Counted from the first letter of the stretch, positions 1 through 10,185 are shown. The stretch: DNA of 32,222 bases from Byssothecium circinans (GCA_010015675.1 ML976977.1:592277-624498), one strand, 5' to 3'. The notes: generated from the sequence alone by a model not told the origin. A program made the numbers and translations.

Positions 1-322
1 CATATTGGTGGAGATGTGGGTGGTGGAAGATTTTGAAAAATTTCGTTGAACCGTGCATCAGGTGGGGCCGTGCATCAGGTGGTGAGCCACAGTAACACTT
101 CAGCTCATATTTGCCTACACCCAACGAAGCCCTTTTAACCCCTTCTTACTCCTACGTAAAAGACCAGGCCTAGCTTTACAATTCTAAGTTTTGTTAAAGT
201 TGAGGGAGAGTAATTAACTTGTTAGTTATTGTGGGTGGTCTTTGGTGAGAGAGTATTATGTGTGCGGGGAATTCTTTCAACCGCGTGCCGCCTCTGTACG
301 CGAGCTCGACGCGCTAGTGAAG

Positions 323-328
323 ACGCGT
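323..328. promoter_or_regulatory. Candidate MCB element (ACGCGT) upstream of PRI1
   Basis: A perfect palindromic ACGCGT hexamer lies 55 nt before the chosen PRI1 start codon. ACGCGT is the binding core of the MBF (Mbp1/Swi6) G1/S regulator, and DNA primase genes are classical MBF targets in yeasts. A hexamer can occur by chance and this one may fall inside the transcribed leader, so the assignment is inference from context. Confidence 0.4.
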
Positions 329-382
329 CTCACAGAACGGTTCACCAGCTTGATCTACACTACCTACCGCAAAAATACCCCA

Positions 383-1845
383 ATGGAAGATGCGCCAACC
401 CCCGCTGAAGCCGACAAGGCGAAAGTGAACTTGGAAGAGCTTTTTGACGATGAAGACTCGGATGGGGAGTTTGCGTCAAGCGCGCCTCAAGTCAAGTCGG
501 AGGAGGAAGAGTCCTCGCAGCCAGCGGCCACATTGTACGCCTCACACCGTTACCCTGTCGGCCAGTACTGACAGAGCCCAGCAAGATTTCCGACAAATCC
601 TCCTTCTCAGATCCCAACATCATGCGCGCCTTCTACCAGCGTCTCTTCCCTTTCCGCTACTTTTTCCAGTGGCTCAACCACTCCGCTGTGCCTACCAACG
701 ACTTCGCCCACCGCGAATTTGCCATGACACTGCAGAACGATGCCCTCGTCCGCTACCAATCGTACGCCACCGCCGACCTCATGCGAAAGGCATGCATCCA
801 AGACGTGCCTCCACGTATTGATATCGGCCCCATATACTCCACAAACCCGCGCGATCGAAAGACGTTACGGAAAGCAAGTGCATTCCGCCCGATTTCGAGG
901 GAGGTGGTATTCGATATCGATATGGACGCTTACGACGATGTCAGGACGTGCTGTACGGGTGCGAATATCTGTGTAAAGTGCTGGCAGTTCATCACAATGG
1001 CTATCAAAGTTGTGGATACAGCGCTGAGAGAGGACTTCGGCTTCAAGCATATCCTGTGGAACTATTCAGGTCGACGAGGTGCACACGCCTGGGTTTGCGA
1101 CAAGCGAGCACGCGAGATGGATGACTCGAAGCGACGAGCTTTAGCGGGATATCTGGAGCTGCTAAAAGGTGGTGATCAAGGCGGGAAGAAGGTGAATACC
1201 AAACGGCCGCTGCATCCGCACGTAGAGCGCAGCTTGAACATCCTGAAAGAGCACTTTCATACCACCATCTTGACGGAGCAGGACCCCTGGGCAATCGAGG
1301 AGAAAGCCGAGCACCTACTCAACTTGATTCCCGACACCGCACTCCGCGCAGCGCTGCAGAAGAAGTGGGACTCTTCTCCCTCGCGACCCAGCGCCTCCAA
1401 ATGGGCCGATATTGACAGTCTCGCAAAGTCTGGTGCGCTCTCCAAGTCGTCAAAGGAGCTTCTTGAGGCAAAGCAGGACATCGTACTAGAGTACACTTAC
1501 CCGCGTCTTGACGCCGATGTGTCCAAGAAGATGAACCACTTGCTGAAATCGCCGTTCGTTGTGCATCCGGCTACAGGGCGGATCTGTGTGCCAATTGATC
1601 CTCAGAACGCAGATGACTTCGACCCGCTTAACGTTCCGACTGTTACGGATCTATTGAAGGAGATCGATGAGTGGCAGAGCGTAGAGGGCGAAAATGGCGA
1701 GAAGAAGGTACAAGATTGGGAGAAAACGAGCTTGAAGCCGTACGTTGAGCAATTCAAGACGTTTGTCGCGGGGCTGTTGAAGGAGGAGAAAGAGAGGAAT
1801 GGCATCAAGAGGGAAAGGGAAGAAGGCGAGGCCATGGAGTTTTGA
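383..1845 (+). CDS. PRI1: DNA primase small (catalytic) subunit, two exons
   Basis: This is the catalytic subunit of the DNA polymerase alpha-primase complex, which makes RNA primers for replication in the nucleus. Exons are 383-534 and 582-1845, 471 aa, the usual length. The 47-nt intron starts GTACGC, has TACTGAC as branch point and ends CCCAG; it joins the acidic N-terminus to KISDKSS...MRAFYQRLFPF, the conserved primase start. Visible signatures are the catalytic acidic pair in FDIDMD (D162, D164), the Cys cluster beginning CCTGANIC at residue 174 (structural zinc) and YSGRRGAHAWV, the substrate-binding SGRRG motif. I chose the ATG at 383 because upstream in-frame codons look non-coding. 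The C-terminus is Lys/Glu-rich. Family assignment is secure; the intron is inferred from phase and consensus. Confidence 0.95.
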
Positions 1846-2161
1846 TGTTAGATTTTCACTGTAATTGCTATCGGAGTTGTCATTTGGCTATGGTTAAAGG
1901 ATTTGATATGCCCGAGTGAATGCTTTGTCACGCCTTGCTTTTGTTAATGGAATAATGTCGATACGTGTTCCGTCACCTCCGATCTTCTAGTAGTTCACGT
2001 TGCCAGTTCACGTTGATTTGCAAAGAGGAACGTTTGATTGAGATTCATTGACCAAGATGATTGATGCTTAGATACCCGACATTTCGATAAACCTATCGAG
2101 TCCATCCATGTTGTCCTTTCATGTCGTGATCATGTCCCATCGTGTCGCATCCCGGATCCGT
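1846..2161. other. Intergenic, convergent 3' ends of PRI1 and the eS31 gene
   Basis: This 316-bp stretch separates the stop codons of two convergent genes and should hold both 3' UTRs. I see no ORF, repeat or RNA gene in it. Confidence 0.6.
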
Positions 2162-2737
<576 letters not shown>

Positions 2738-3335
2738 CTAGACAATGTTGTCTTCCTCAGTCGTCGTGCAGAAGATTTGGTGTGGAGTTGCGGCTCTCGC
2801 GAGAGAAAATGCAATGTGCGCTTGTGCTTAGCGGGGCTTACTAACCCGGATTAGTCGGACCGAAGTGGCTGAACTGCTAAGCGCGAGGCTGAAACTTGGC
2901 TCGTGCTTCTGCTTGTGGCGGCTCCGTTGCTGGGTAACCGCGTCTGGGGCCTGTGTTGATTTTCCCGCATCCGGACTTGCGCATCGTCATCTATCCACCC
3001 CATCTTCACTCCGCATAAACCCTCAACTTCGTTTCCACCTTTCTACATACCCTGTTATCTCTGGATCAGATCTAGGGACTCTTCACCTCACACACACAAA
3101 TACATTTGAGAGGCTTCGGCCTAAAGCTTACTTGAGCAGGTTACTGGGAGACTGATACTGTACTGAGGAGACCATAAGGATACCACCCGCCCGGCGGAGC
3201 GCCGCTTGCACTGCGTGAGGTACGCAAATTACCTACAGATAGACAGTGAGGAGCAATGCTGACATTGACCTCAGATTCGGACACAACAGGAAACCCTTCC
3301 TTGGACAATCCATCCGGACTCCACTAGCATACAAT
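2738..3335. promoter_or_regulatory. Divergent promoter region between the eS31 and SWI5-like genes
   Basis: This stretch holds the divergent promoters and leaders of two oppositely transcribed genes. It includes short pyrimidine-rich runs, such as those around 3000-3070. The open reading frame just upstream of the SWI5-like ATG (from 3246) has no ATG in frame and I treat it as leader. I see no clear TATA box or repeated operator. Confidence 0.4.
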
Positions 3336-5350
3336 ATGCTGTCCACAAATGCGCCTTCGGGCATTCAACGCCGAAGAACACAACACCGACGACAAAATTC
3401 GACACCGGCAGTATTCGAGGCGCCCCAAGTACGACAATTCCCTGCTAACATACAACGACGACGACAACAGCGGTCGGGCATGAGTTTGGACATGCGAGGC
3501 TTAGATCTTGAGTCTGTGCACATGCCTGGCACTTCACCCATCCCGGAACAACAGCACCCAGGATCTATCCATTCGACATCCTTCCAGCAGCAGGATAGTA
3601 CGGTAAGTATTACTAACCTAGGACAACCATCACAGCATACTATGCAAGTAGCGCAGCCGCACAGCCAGCCCCAGCCGGGCCCCCATGGACCCTTTTTGCA
3701 ATCCCCAGTACAGATCTCTCCCCAGTCACCACGAACTCCTCACCGGACACTCCGCCCACAGTCTCCCCAGCGCCCTCCCCTCTCTCCCACGAAAGCACCA
3801 TCAGACCGACAACTGAAGGAACTACAGGACCACATACAATCAGTGTATGGCTCTTGTGGGCAGGTCTTTATAAACATCCTTCCAACACCAACTACAACAC
3901 CGCAGAAACCTACTCAGCTACCCAGCCATGAGCTGCTCGATTCGGCGCCACTGCCGCCAAATTTCACGAATCTGGAGAACATCGATCTGCAGCCGACGTC
4001 AAGTGCTATGACATTCGACTTTGAGAATCCTGACATGGACCTGGGCTATGACTCTTCTTCCTACTACACGTCAGACGCTCTTTCCCCATCACCCACCTCC
4101 TCGCCGCACCAAAAGTCTTCTCGCGCCTTCTTAGATGGCATCGAGGAGAACTCAACGCAGGAGATGATCTTTTCTCAGCCTCCACTGTTTCCTGAATTAG
4201 GCTCACCAATCTCTGTTCATGGTCTACCTTCGACCACCAGCTCTCTCTCGAAGCCAACACTCCTACCAGAACTGGAAGTTGACGCCAGCCTCGAATATAC
4301 TGGTATATCTCCTGAAGAAGTTCAGCGATACATCAGCGAGCAAGACCTGACCACAAACAAATGGACATGTCTATATCCAGATTGTGGCAAAATGTTTGGT
4401 AGGCGGGAAAACATTCGCTCGCACGTCCAGACGCATCTAGGAGACAGGCAGTTCAGATGCAATGGATGCGGAAAGTGCTTCGTTCGGCAGCACGACCTCA
4501 AGCGACATGCGAAGATCCACAGCGGAAACAAGCCTTACAAATGCCCTTGCGGCGCAGGTTTTGCGCGACAAGATGCGCTTACTCGCCATCGCCAGCGTGG
4601 CATGTGCGTAGGTGGTTTCGCTGACGCCGTACGGCGACAAGCGAAGCGCGGCCGACCAAAGAAGAATCGACCGGACATTGAAGAACGAGTGGACAAGGCA
4701 AATAAGACACGGCGGGCACTAGCCTCTGCATCTTCTTCAGTATCAGCCAAGTCACCTGGCTCCGATATGCGCTCTTCACCTCCTTTCGAAGAGTACCTGC
4801 AGGCGCAGCCTATGTCGAGAATGCTTTCAGAGACGGCCAGCTTCAATGACCCTTCAAGCTCATCGGTAGATCCTTTCAGGTTCGTTCATGCGCTTGACTG
4901 TTTGAATCCATCTTTGGCTAATACTCTCTCAGTTTTGACTCCGCATCCAGCCCTTTCGAGGAAGACGACAACGTCGCAAATAATAGCTTCGCTTCTTCGA
5001 GCGCTTATCCCAGCGAAGTAGCGCCCATGAATCTTCTACAGCAGCTATCTCAGAACCACCATACACCTCCCATGTCGCCTGCCGACCATCGACCACGCTC
5101 GTCGGGTTCTACGGGCAGCGACATCAAGAACGTCCAATCAAGTCCTCTCAAAGGCTCATCGACACTATCACAATCGTCCATCCAGTCTAACCCCTTCACA
5201 ACTCCACCAACCTCACCTGTTGAGCCTAGAGACGAGCTCGACGACCTTTTCAATGGCCTTCCTGACAACCAGTGCTCGCAGTTTGAACTCGAGATGAAGG
5301 CAATGGACGACTTCTCCTCGTTGGACGACTTTCTGGATTTCACAGTGTAA
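3336..5350 (+). CDS. SWI5: C2H2 zinc-finger transcription factor, SWI5/ACE2 type
   Basis: This is a cell-cycle or morphogenesis regulator of the Swi5/Ace2 family; in fungi these control cell separation, wall remodelling or conidiation. Exons are 3336-4879 and 4933-5350, 653 aa. The N-terminal half is low-complexity Gln/Pro/Ser-rich. Three tandem zinc fingers span about residues 342-424: CLYPDCGKMFGRRENIRSH, CNGCGKCFVRQHDLKRH, and a third finger with the shortened CPC spacing seen in this family. A basic RGRPKK hook follows near residue 438. The acidic tail ends DDFSSLDDFLDFTV, probably an activation segment. The 53-nt intron (GTTCGT...CTCAG) restores the frame as PFSFDSASSPF; without it the protein would end in an unrelated tail. 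Start MLSTNAPSGIQRRR is the first in-frame ATG. The exact regulatory role is inferred from the family. Confidence 0.9.
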
Positions 5351-6029
5351 TATTCTTATCTGAGACCGTTGTATCATACTGTGAGGTTTTATGAACGTTA
5401 TGACTGGCGTTCTAAAGATCTAGGGGACTCATCAATGCATTGAGATCCGGGTCTGGGTTTTTGATTTGGATCTACTTCACGACAGAATGAATCTTCTGGA
5501 GTACGTTTTGTTTTCACTATAGGGACACATTCTTTCAATATGTTTGAGCTGGAAGGCGCAAGTAGGCGAGCTTGTTTGGGTACTTTTTTGTTCTGAAGAG
5601 GTGGCATAGCACAGATAGCTATTGAGACGCAGCTACGCCCACACAATGGAATCAGTATACAGACTTCGAACCCGGTGTTTACTTCAATGTCGGCGATCAA
5701 ACCTTCCCTGTGATGATTGACGAAGGCGAGGTCAAATATAATGAATCACTCGAGAGCACGAGGTCGTTGGGGCCGTGATCATTTTATGTTATCGACTTAA
5801 GGCCACGCAGAAGGCAGGCAGCACCCGAAACAAGTCTAGAGTTCCAACCCCAGCAACGCCACGACAAGGACCGACAGAAGCAACAAACAAAGCACGCATT
5901 GACATGAAGCGAGTGGACAGGCACCCAATATGCACACTTATAATTTCTCCTTCACCCATGATAGCCAGAGCCTTGAACCTTGAACCTTGAACCTTGAACT
6001 TTGGACCCAACTTTTCGTTCATCATGCTT
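5351..6029. other. Intergenic, convergent region with a small CCTTGAA repeat
   Basis: The stretch lies between the 3' ends of the SWI5-like gene and the repeat precursor. Near 5972-6000 there are back-to-back CCTTGAA heptamers (three clear copies and a variant), a minor tandem repeat. I see no supportable gene. Confidence 0.5.
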
Positions 6030-6454
6030 CTAGGCATGATTGTGTCCAGCATGCTCAGCCTCAGCACCAGCGTGGTTGTTGTGATCGTGGTCATGGTCTC
6101 CTGAAGCGCGCTTCTCGGCCGCCGCTACAGCTTTTTTGGAGTCGTATGCGCAGTACTTTTCCAAGGCGCGCTTCTCGGCCTCAGCTGTGGCCTTCTTGAA
6201 GTCATACGCATAGTACTTCTCCAAGGCGCGCTTCTCAGCGTCAGCTGCAGCCTTTTTGAAATCGTACGCGTAGTACTTTTCCAGGGTGCGTTTGTTCTCC
6301 GCTATCATTCAAGTCAGTGACTTGTGGGAGGTAAAGGAGTGGGTGGCTTACGGTTCATGGCCATGGCATGGTCGGAGTCGGCAACAGGGGCAGGTGCTGC
6401 TAAGCCAAGAGCCGTGAGGGCGACGAGAAGGATGGTGGTCTTTTGGAAGAGCAT
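6030..6454 (-). CDS. Secreted Kex2-processed repeat precursor (putative dikaritin-type RiPP precursor)
   Basis: I infer this is the ribosomal precursor of a secreted, cyclised peptide. Exon 1 is 6454-6352 and exon 2 is 6301-6030, 124 aa. The 50-nt intron runs GTAAGC...TGATAG. Residues 1-20 are a signal peptide (MLFQKTTILLVALTALGLA, then APAPV). After NKR at 37-39 come three 20-residue repeats (40-59, 60-79, 80-99), each ending in EKR, a Kex2 site. Their centres read YYAYDF, YYAYDF and YCAYDS, each followed by KK, a second possible dibasic site. Residues 100-124 form a His-rich tail (DHDHDHNNH...HAGHNHA). Signal peptide, Kex2-bounded repeats, Tyr-rich cores and nearby UstYa genes match dikaritin RiPP precursors. 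Other readings are a pheromone or a generic Kex2-processed repeat protein; there is no Trp/Cys pheromone pattern. The start has a CACC-ATG context. Confidence 0.8.
6108..6287 (-). repeat. Three tandem 60-bp repeats inside the precursor gene
   Basis: The units are 6287-6228, 6227-6168 and 6167-6108, each encoding 20 residues with a terminal Lys-Arg. Each unit read on the plus strand starts GCGCTTCTC. Units 1 and 2 encode identical cores. Unit 3 has two core substitutions (Tyr to Cys, Phe to Ser). Nucleotide differences are mostly silent or in the Ala-rich spacer, which suggests selection on the core. Confidence 0.93.
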
Positions 6455-6590
6455 GGTGGATGATGTTGCTCTAGGTATGGGTTTGGGGTTGTATGACGTG
6501 GAAGGTAGAGTACTGGGAAATGGCGCTGGAGGCTTGATGTTTGGGAGGAGAGATATTCAATGAATGCGTGGTGTATGGGGAAGACTGGTG

Positions 6591-6597
6591 TTTTATA
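6591..6597 (-). promoter_or_regulatory. TATA box of the repeat precursor
   Basis: TATAAAA is read on the minus strand about 140 nt before the ATG at 6454. A strong TATA close upstream of a short intron-bearing secreted-peptide gene suggests regulated, high-level expression. The role is inferred from position and sequence only. Confidence 0.5.
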
Positions 6598-7654
6598 GAT
6601 CGTGGACTACTAGTTTTATCAAAGTGTGAGAATGCAAGTGGAGGTATGGCGTTGCACGAAAGTGTCTAAGCTTACCCAAATAGAACAATGATAGGCATTG
6701 GTTCTGCGGGATTTTCATTTTTTGGCGTCCCACGGACCTTATCGTGTCCATATGTTCCCGTGTTGAGTTGGCGATCATTGATTGGCAAAGGATACTTAAA
6801 CTTTTTGACGCATGACTACAATTCTAAGCGAAAGAGTCTGCCCAAAGTCAATGCTCGAGCCGTGTGAGGGAAGTTTGGACACGCATTTGGCCACTGCGCT
6901 TCGTGACGAAAGCTCGGCTCACTCCCCTCACAAGCACATAGCACGATCGTCATCACTGTTGGCCACACGGTTCATGTAGTATCAGCAGTAAGCCTGAAGA
7001 CTGGAAGCACCAATGTGTCACCGTTGGTTCTTTCACTGCACTCATCATAGATACAGTCGTTAGGGCGACAGCTGCAGTGAGAGGAAGAGCTCACTCCAAT
7101 ATTTACAAATTACATTACAAACAGTCTATCTTGAAGGCAAAGGAGAGCCTTCGACCAGTTGAGAATATTGCACAACTAGCAATAAAATAAAACTGCACCT
7201 TTGTGGGAACAACGCTGTGTTACGTATCTCTGATGGCTACGCCGGCTATAATGTGTTACACTTTCACGACAGTATGTAAAATATTGTCCATGCTTTTGGC
7301 ACATGATTTTGGCACATGACTGTACAAGCTGCAGTGCTAATGCAGTGGGCTTCGCTGGGATCGAACCCAGATCTCAACGATGATCACCAAACCACCAAAA
7401 AGGAACGACTGCATATAATCCCGAGTGTCAGCGGGGGTGAGGAACGTGTGGTGTACATATCACGATGCGTAGGCGTAAAGGGAAAGCTCAAGGTGTTGAC
7501 TAAGAGGTGTAGATATTCGTGTCATAGACTAACAAGGTGATAAACCATGAATGAGCGTCCTTCAACCACATTGCGTCTTTTAAAGAAAGGATTTCATGGT
7601 TTGATATGACGACAAACTCCTTTCGCCATAACCTACTTCAGCCCCTTTCGCTTA
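6598..7654. other. Intergenic between the precursor and the first UstYa gene
   Basis: About 1.06 kb contains the upstream promoter of the precursor and the 3' end of the first UstYa gene, both on the minus strand. Short ORFs here show no recognisable protein. A tRNA-like T-arm near 7348-7375 is discussed under rejected items. Confidence 0.45.
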
Positions 7655-8702
7655 CTAAGGCTGATTGTCATACACCTTTGACCCTTCCAATACCGGAAAA
7701 TCTTCTCGAAACTCCGGTATCTGCTTCTTCTTCGTCCATTCCAAAACACTCTCGAAATTCTTACACTTATGCCATGTATTTGAATTTGGGATTGGCGTTG
7801 GGTTGCCTTTGACCCAGTGATGCAGCTGCAAGCCCGTATCAGCATTACACATGAGAACCTGGCGAAGCATCTCGATACAATGATCTATTGAGCAGTCAGA
7901 CTCTGTTGTTCTCTGGAGGAACTAAGGAAATGGGTCTGCGTACCTATATGCGTGAACGTTTGCAAATGCTCTCTCTGAAACTCTTGTGTGATATTGACAT
8001 AGTGATCCCAGTACACGGCCTTCCGAACCATGTTAAGGCAGTGCAGCTGGTGTTTTACTTCAGCCCAGGCGAGGTAGCCACCACTGAAATATGGAGGAAG
8101 GCGGACTGCGTCTAGGGTCTCGCCAGAAAGGATGACGTCTTGCGCGGAAACACTCATTGGGTCGGCTAACGATTTGTCAGTATATCTTGCGCGTATACGC
8201 CCATGGTGAATTGAATCAAGAAGAACATACCCCAGAATCTGTCCCAAGCAGCATCGACCTCAGCCGTCGGAGGCTCGCCAGGCTTCGGCGCGTATGGGGA
8301 AGGAAAGCCTACTGTACCGTTGAACTGAATGAGGTGGTAGCTCGTGTCGAATTGGCTGATACCGGGGGCTGGAGTTCTGTCAGTTAACTCTGTAGAAATT
8401 ATGGAAGGGAACTCACTATAGAAATTGGTGGCTTCGAAACACTTGCGATCGCTATTATGATGCCACCATAGTTCTACACCAAGAATCGACGTCGAGACCA
8501 AACATAGGACTACATTTGCTGCGCAAAGGAGCCATATATTCGAAGGCCAGCTGAGCCTGCGGAGGATATCCTCGTGCAGTTTGGTAGGGAAATTGTCAGC
8601 ATCTTCTGGCTGAAGCATGTGTTCTTCTTCCGCGGTCTTTTCGGTGGACGAGACAGGCTTGTAGCGAAATTGTGTTGCGAACATCGTGAAGAAAAGGCTC
8701 AT
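7655..8702 (-). CDS. UstYa-family oxidase (DUF3328), four exons
   Basis: UstYa-family proteins are membrane-anchored, probably metal-dependent oxidases that make the macrocyclic ether or other crosslinks in dikaritin RiPPs such as ustiloxin and phomopsin. Exons on the minus strand are 8702-8417, 8368-8231, 8165-7944 and 7884-7655, 291 aa. A transmembrane segment lies at about residues 57-79 (NIWLLCAANVVLCLVSTSIL). The conserved AEVDAAW segment is near residues 131-137. The two hallmark motifs are HQLHC (180-184) and HIDHC (214-218); intron 3 splits the second one. Introns of 48, 65 and 59 nt have good donors (GTGAGT, GTATGT, GTACGC) and CTGAC branch points. All key His and Cys residues are present, so it looks functional. 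It diverges from a second UstYa gene and lies next to the precursor. Confidence 0.88.
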
Positions 8703-9161
8703 TTTGTTGGAGAAAGATGTACGGCTGAGGAGAACTCGAAGATGAAGGAGAAGAGTGGAAACCGCTAGAGACTGTCGTATGTCTGTCCCCAACAGTGGTT
8801 CGAGCTTCGCATGCAACAGTCGAATTGACACTCCAAGTTTTTTCGATCAGCTGCTACAGTCTTTGGTGTTACGATGCTTGTACTACAGTCTGCAGTCTAG
8901 GAAGTTGGTCATTCGGGAAGAAAGAGGTGGCGATGAATGCTCGGACCTCCAACACCGCTGTGGTGATCATGCAACCTTGTACAAGTTCTTGACCCAAGGA
9001 AGCGTAGAAAAGACTTCGGACACATGACTGCCGCGTCACACCTTTTGCGATGGTCTTTCAAACCCAACAACTTCCCTTTTTTCAGATGGTTATTACAGGT
9101 TTCCTCATTAGACTATATTGCCAGTACGAAAAGGACGCAAAATTTATCGCCCTTTTGCAAA
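8703..9161. promoter_or_regulatory. Shared divergent promoter of the two UstYa genes
   Basis: The ATGs of the two UstYa genes face away from each other across 459 bp, so this segment must hold both promoters and leaders. This suggests co-regulation. I could not identify a specific operator. A short open frame upstream of 9162 has no typical start context and I treat it as leader. Confidence 0.5.
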
Positions 9162-9881
9162 ATGAAGATGGCCGACGCCAAACGAACCTGCACACTCCAC
9201 CGAGCGATTTTCTTCACCTCAACGCTCTTACTCATCACATTCGTTGCGATTTTCTCCCAGAATCCTCCCGACTATTCGACCAACCCATCATTGATCGTGG
9301 TTCCTCAACCACAGCCATGTCCCCAAAAATTCTACAGCTTTCTCCAAGACCATCCATCAGGATGGATGAATCGACCGCTCAGTGAAAAAGGCGGATTTAT
9401 CACGACGAAGTACAACGAAACATACACATTGGGACTTGGAGTCTCCATGTTTCATGCACTGCACTGTATTGACTCGATTCGGGATATAATGAGGCAAGAA
9501 AAAGCCGAAAGCGATCATATGCATCCTGATGCCAACACTGACGCAATTGGTGGGGATACGGGAGAGCATTTGGAGCATTGCCTTGACTATATTGCCCAGG
9601 TACGGCTGTGGTCCATGTTTCACTCGTTTGATAATCTCCAGGCTGACATGAAGCCTCAGGTCATTCAATGCGGCGGAGATTCAACCATTGAGCCGCCAAG
9701 TCTCACACTCAATGATGAAGGGTATATTGTGAAGCAGGTGGTCATCACAGACGGGAGCGTTCACATGTGCAAGAACACGGATTATCTTTATGACTTGGTG
9801 GCCAAGTCAGAAGAGGTGCCGATGCCGTGGAAGGAGGCTCAGCCTGTCGATACTGTTGAGAGTTTGTTCAGACTAGTGTGA
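9162..9881 (+). CDS. Second UstYa-family oxidase (DUF3328), two exons
   Basis: This is a short UstYa paralogue. Exons are 9162-9599 and 9660-9881, 219 aa. A signal anchor lies at about residues 14-33 (AIFFTSTLLLITFVAIFSQ). The two family motifs are HALHC (98-102) and HLEHC (136-140). The spacer between them is His/Asp-rich. The C-terminal part contains QCGGDSTIEPP, typical of the segment after the second motif. I place a 60-nt intron (GTACGG, GCTGAC branch, CTCAG) so that HCLDYIAQ joins VIQCGGD as in other members. The intron is a multiple of three without a stop, so a retained form would also be translatable. The ATG at 9162 (MKMADAKR) directly precedes the anchor. Having two paralogues fits dikaritin clusters that need two UstYa proteins. 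Confidence 0.87.
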   Translation: MKMADAKRTCTLHRAIFFTSTLLLITFVAIFSQNPPDYSTNPSLIVVPQPQPCPQKFYSFLQDHPSGWMNRPLSEKGGFITTKYNETYTLGLGVSMFHALHCIDSIRDIMRQEKAESDHMHPDANTDAIGGDTGEHLEHCLDYIAQVRLWSMFHSFDNLQADMKPQVIQCGGDSTIEPPSLTLNDEGYIVKQVVITDGSVHMCKNTDYLYDLVAKSEEVPMPWKEAQPVDTVESLFRLV

Positions 9882-10185
9882 TCGGGGGAGATAGAGTCAT
9901 GGGTATGCTTGATAGTTGAAGCGCAGTCATATGTCTATTTTCCGGTAAAACTTTCAATGGTTTGACGTGAAAATAAAATTTGTTCTTCATTTCGTAGGCA
10001 AAGGATGTTCCGATGGTAGTAGTTCACAGGGCTCATGTGGAGTATAGTCGGTCATTACATACGTCTATGATTTGCTAACCATCAATCTATGCAGAAATCT
10101 ATGGAAAAGGAGATCCGTTCTTCCTCAGCACGCGCCACTAGTATAAAGCTCTGCGAATTCAAAGAACCATGTACAGAAAGACCGA
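9882..10185. other. Intergenic, 3' side of the second UstYa gene
   Basis: The stretch is AT-rich, with an AAAATAAAA run near 9969 that could serve in polyadenylation. I see no gene in it. Confidence 0.45.

Noticed and set aside
242..382. N-terminal extension of the primase frame
   Set aside because: Starts with a TTG codon and reads unlike primase N-termini. The ATG at 383 gives the expected length.
5027..5350. Separate small gene starting MNLLQQLSQ
   Set aside because: It is the second exon of the SWI5-like gene; a 53-nt consensus intron joins them in phase.
7340..7410. tRNA-like T-arm on the minus strand (GGGTTCGATCCC)
   Set aside because: The T-loop is one base short for the best stem. 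No matching 5' acceptor strand or anticodon arm could be found upstream, so it is at most a tRNA remnant.
8369..8416. 27-nt intron version (GTGAGT to CTACAG) in the first UstYa gene
   Set aside because: Too short for a spliceosomal intron; the 48-nt version with a CTGAC branch is in phase and gives a better protein.
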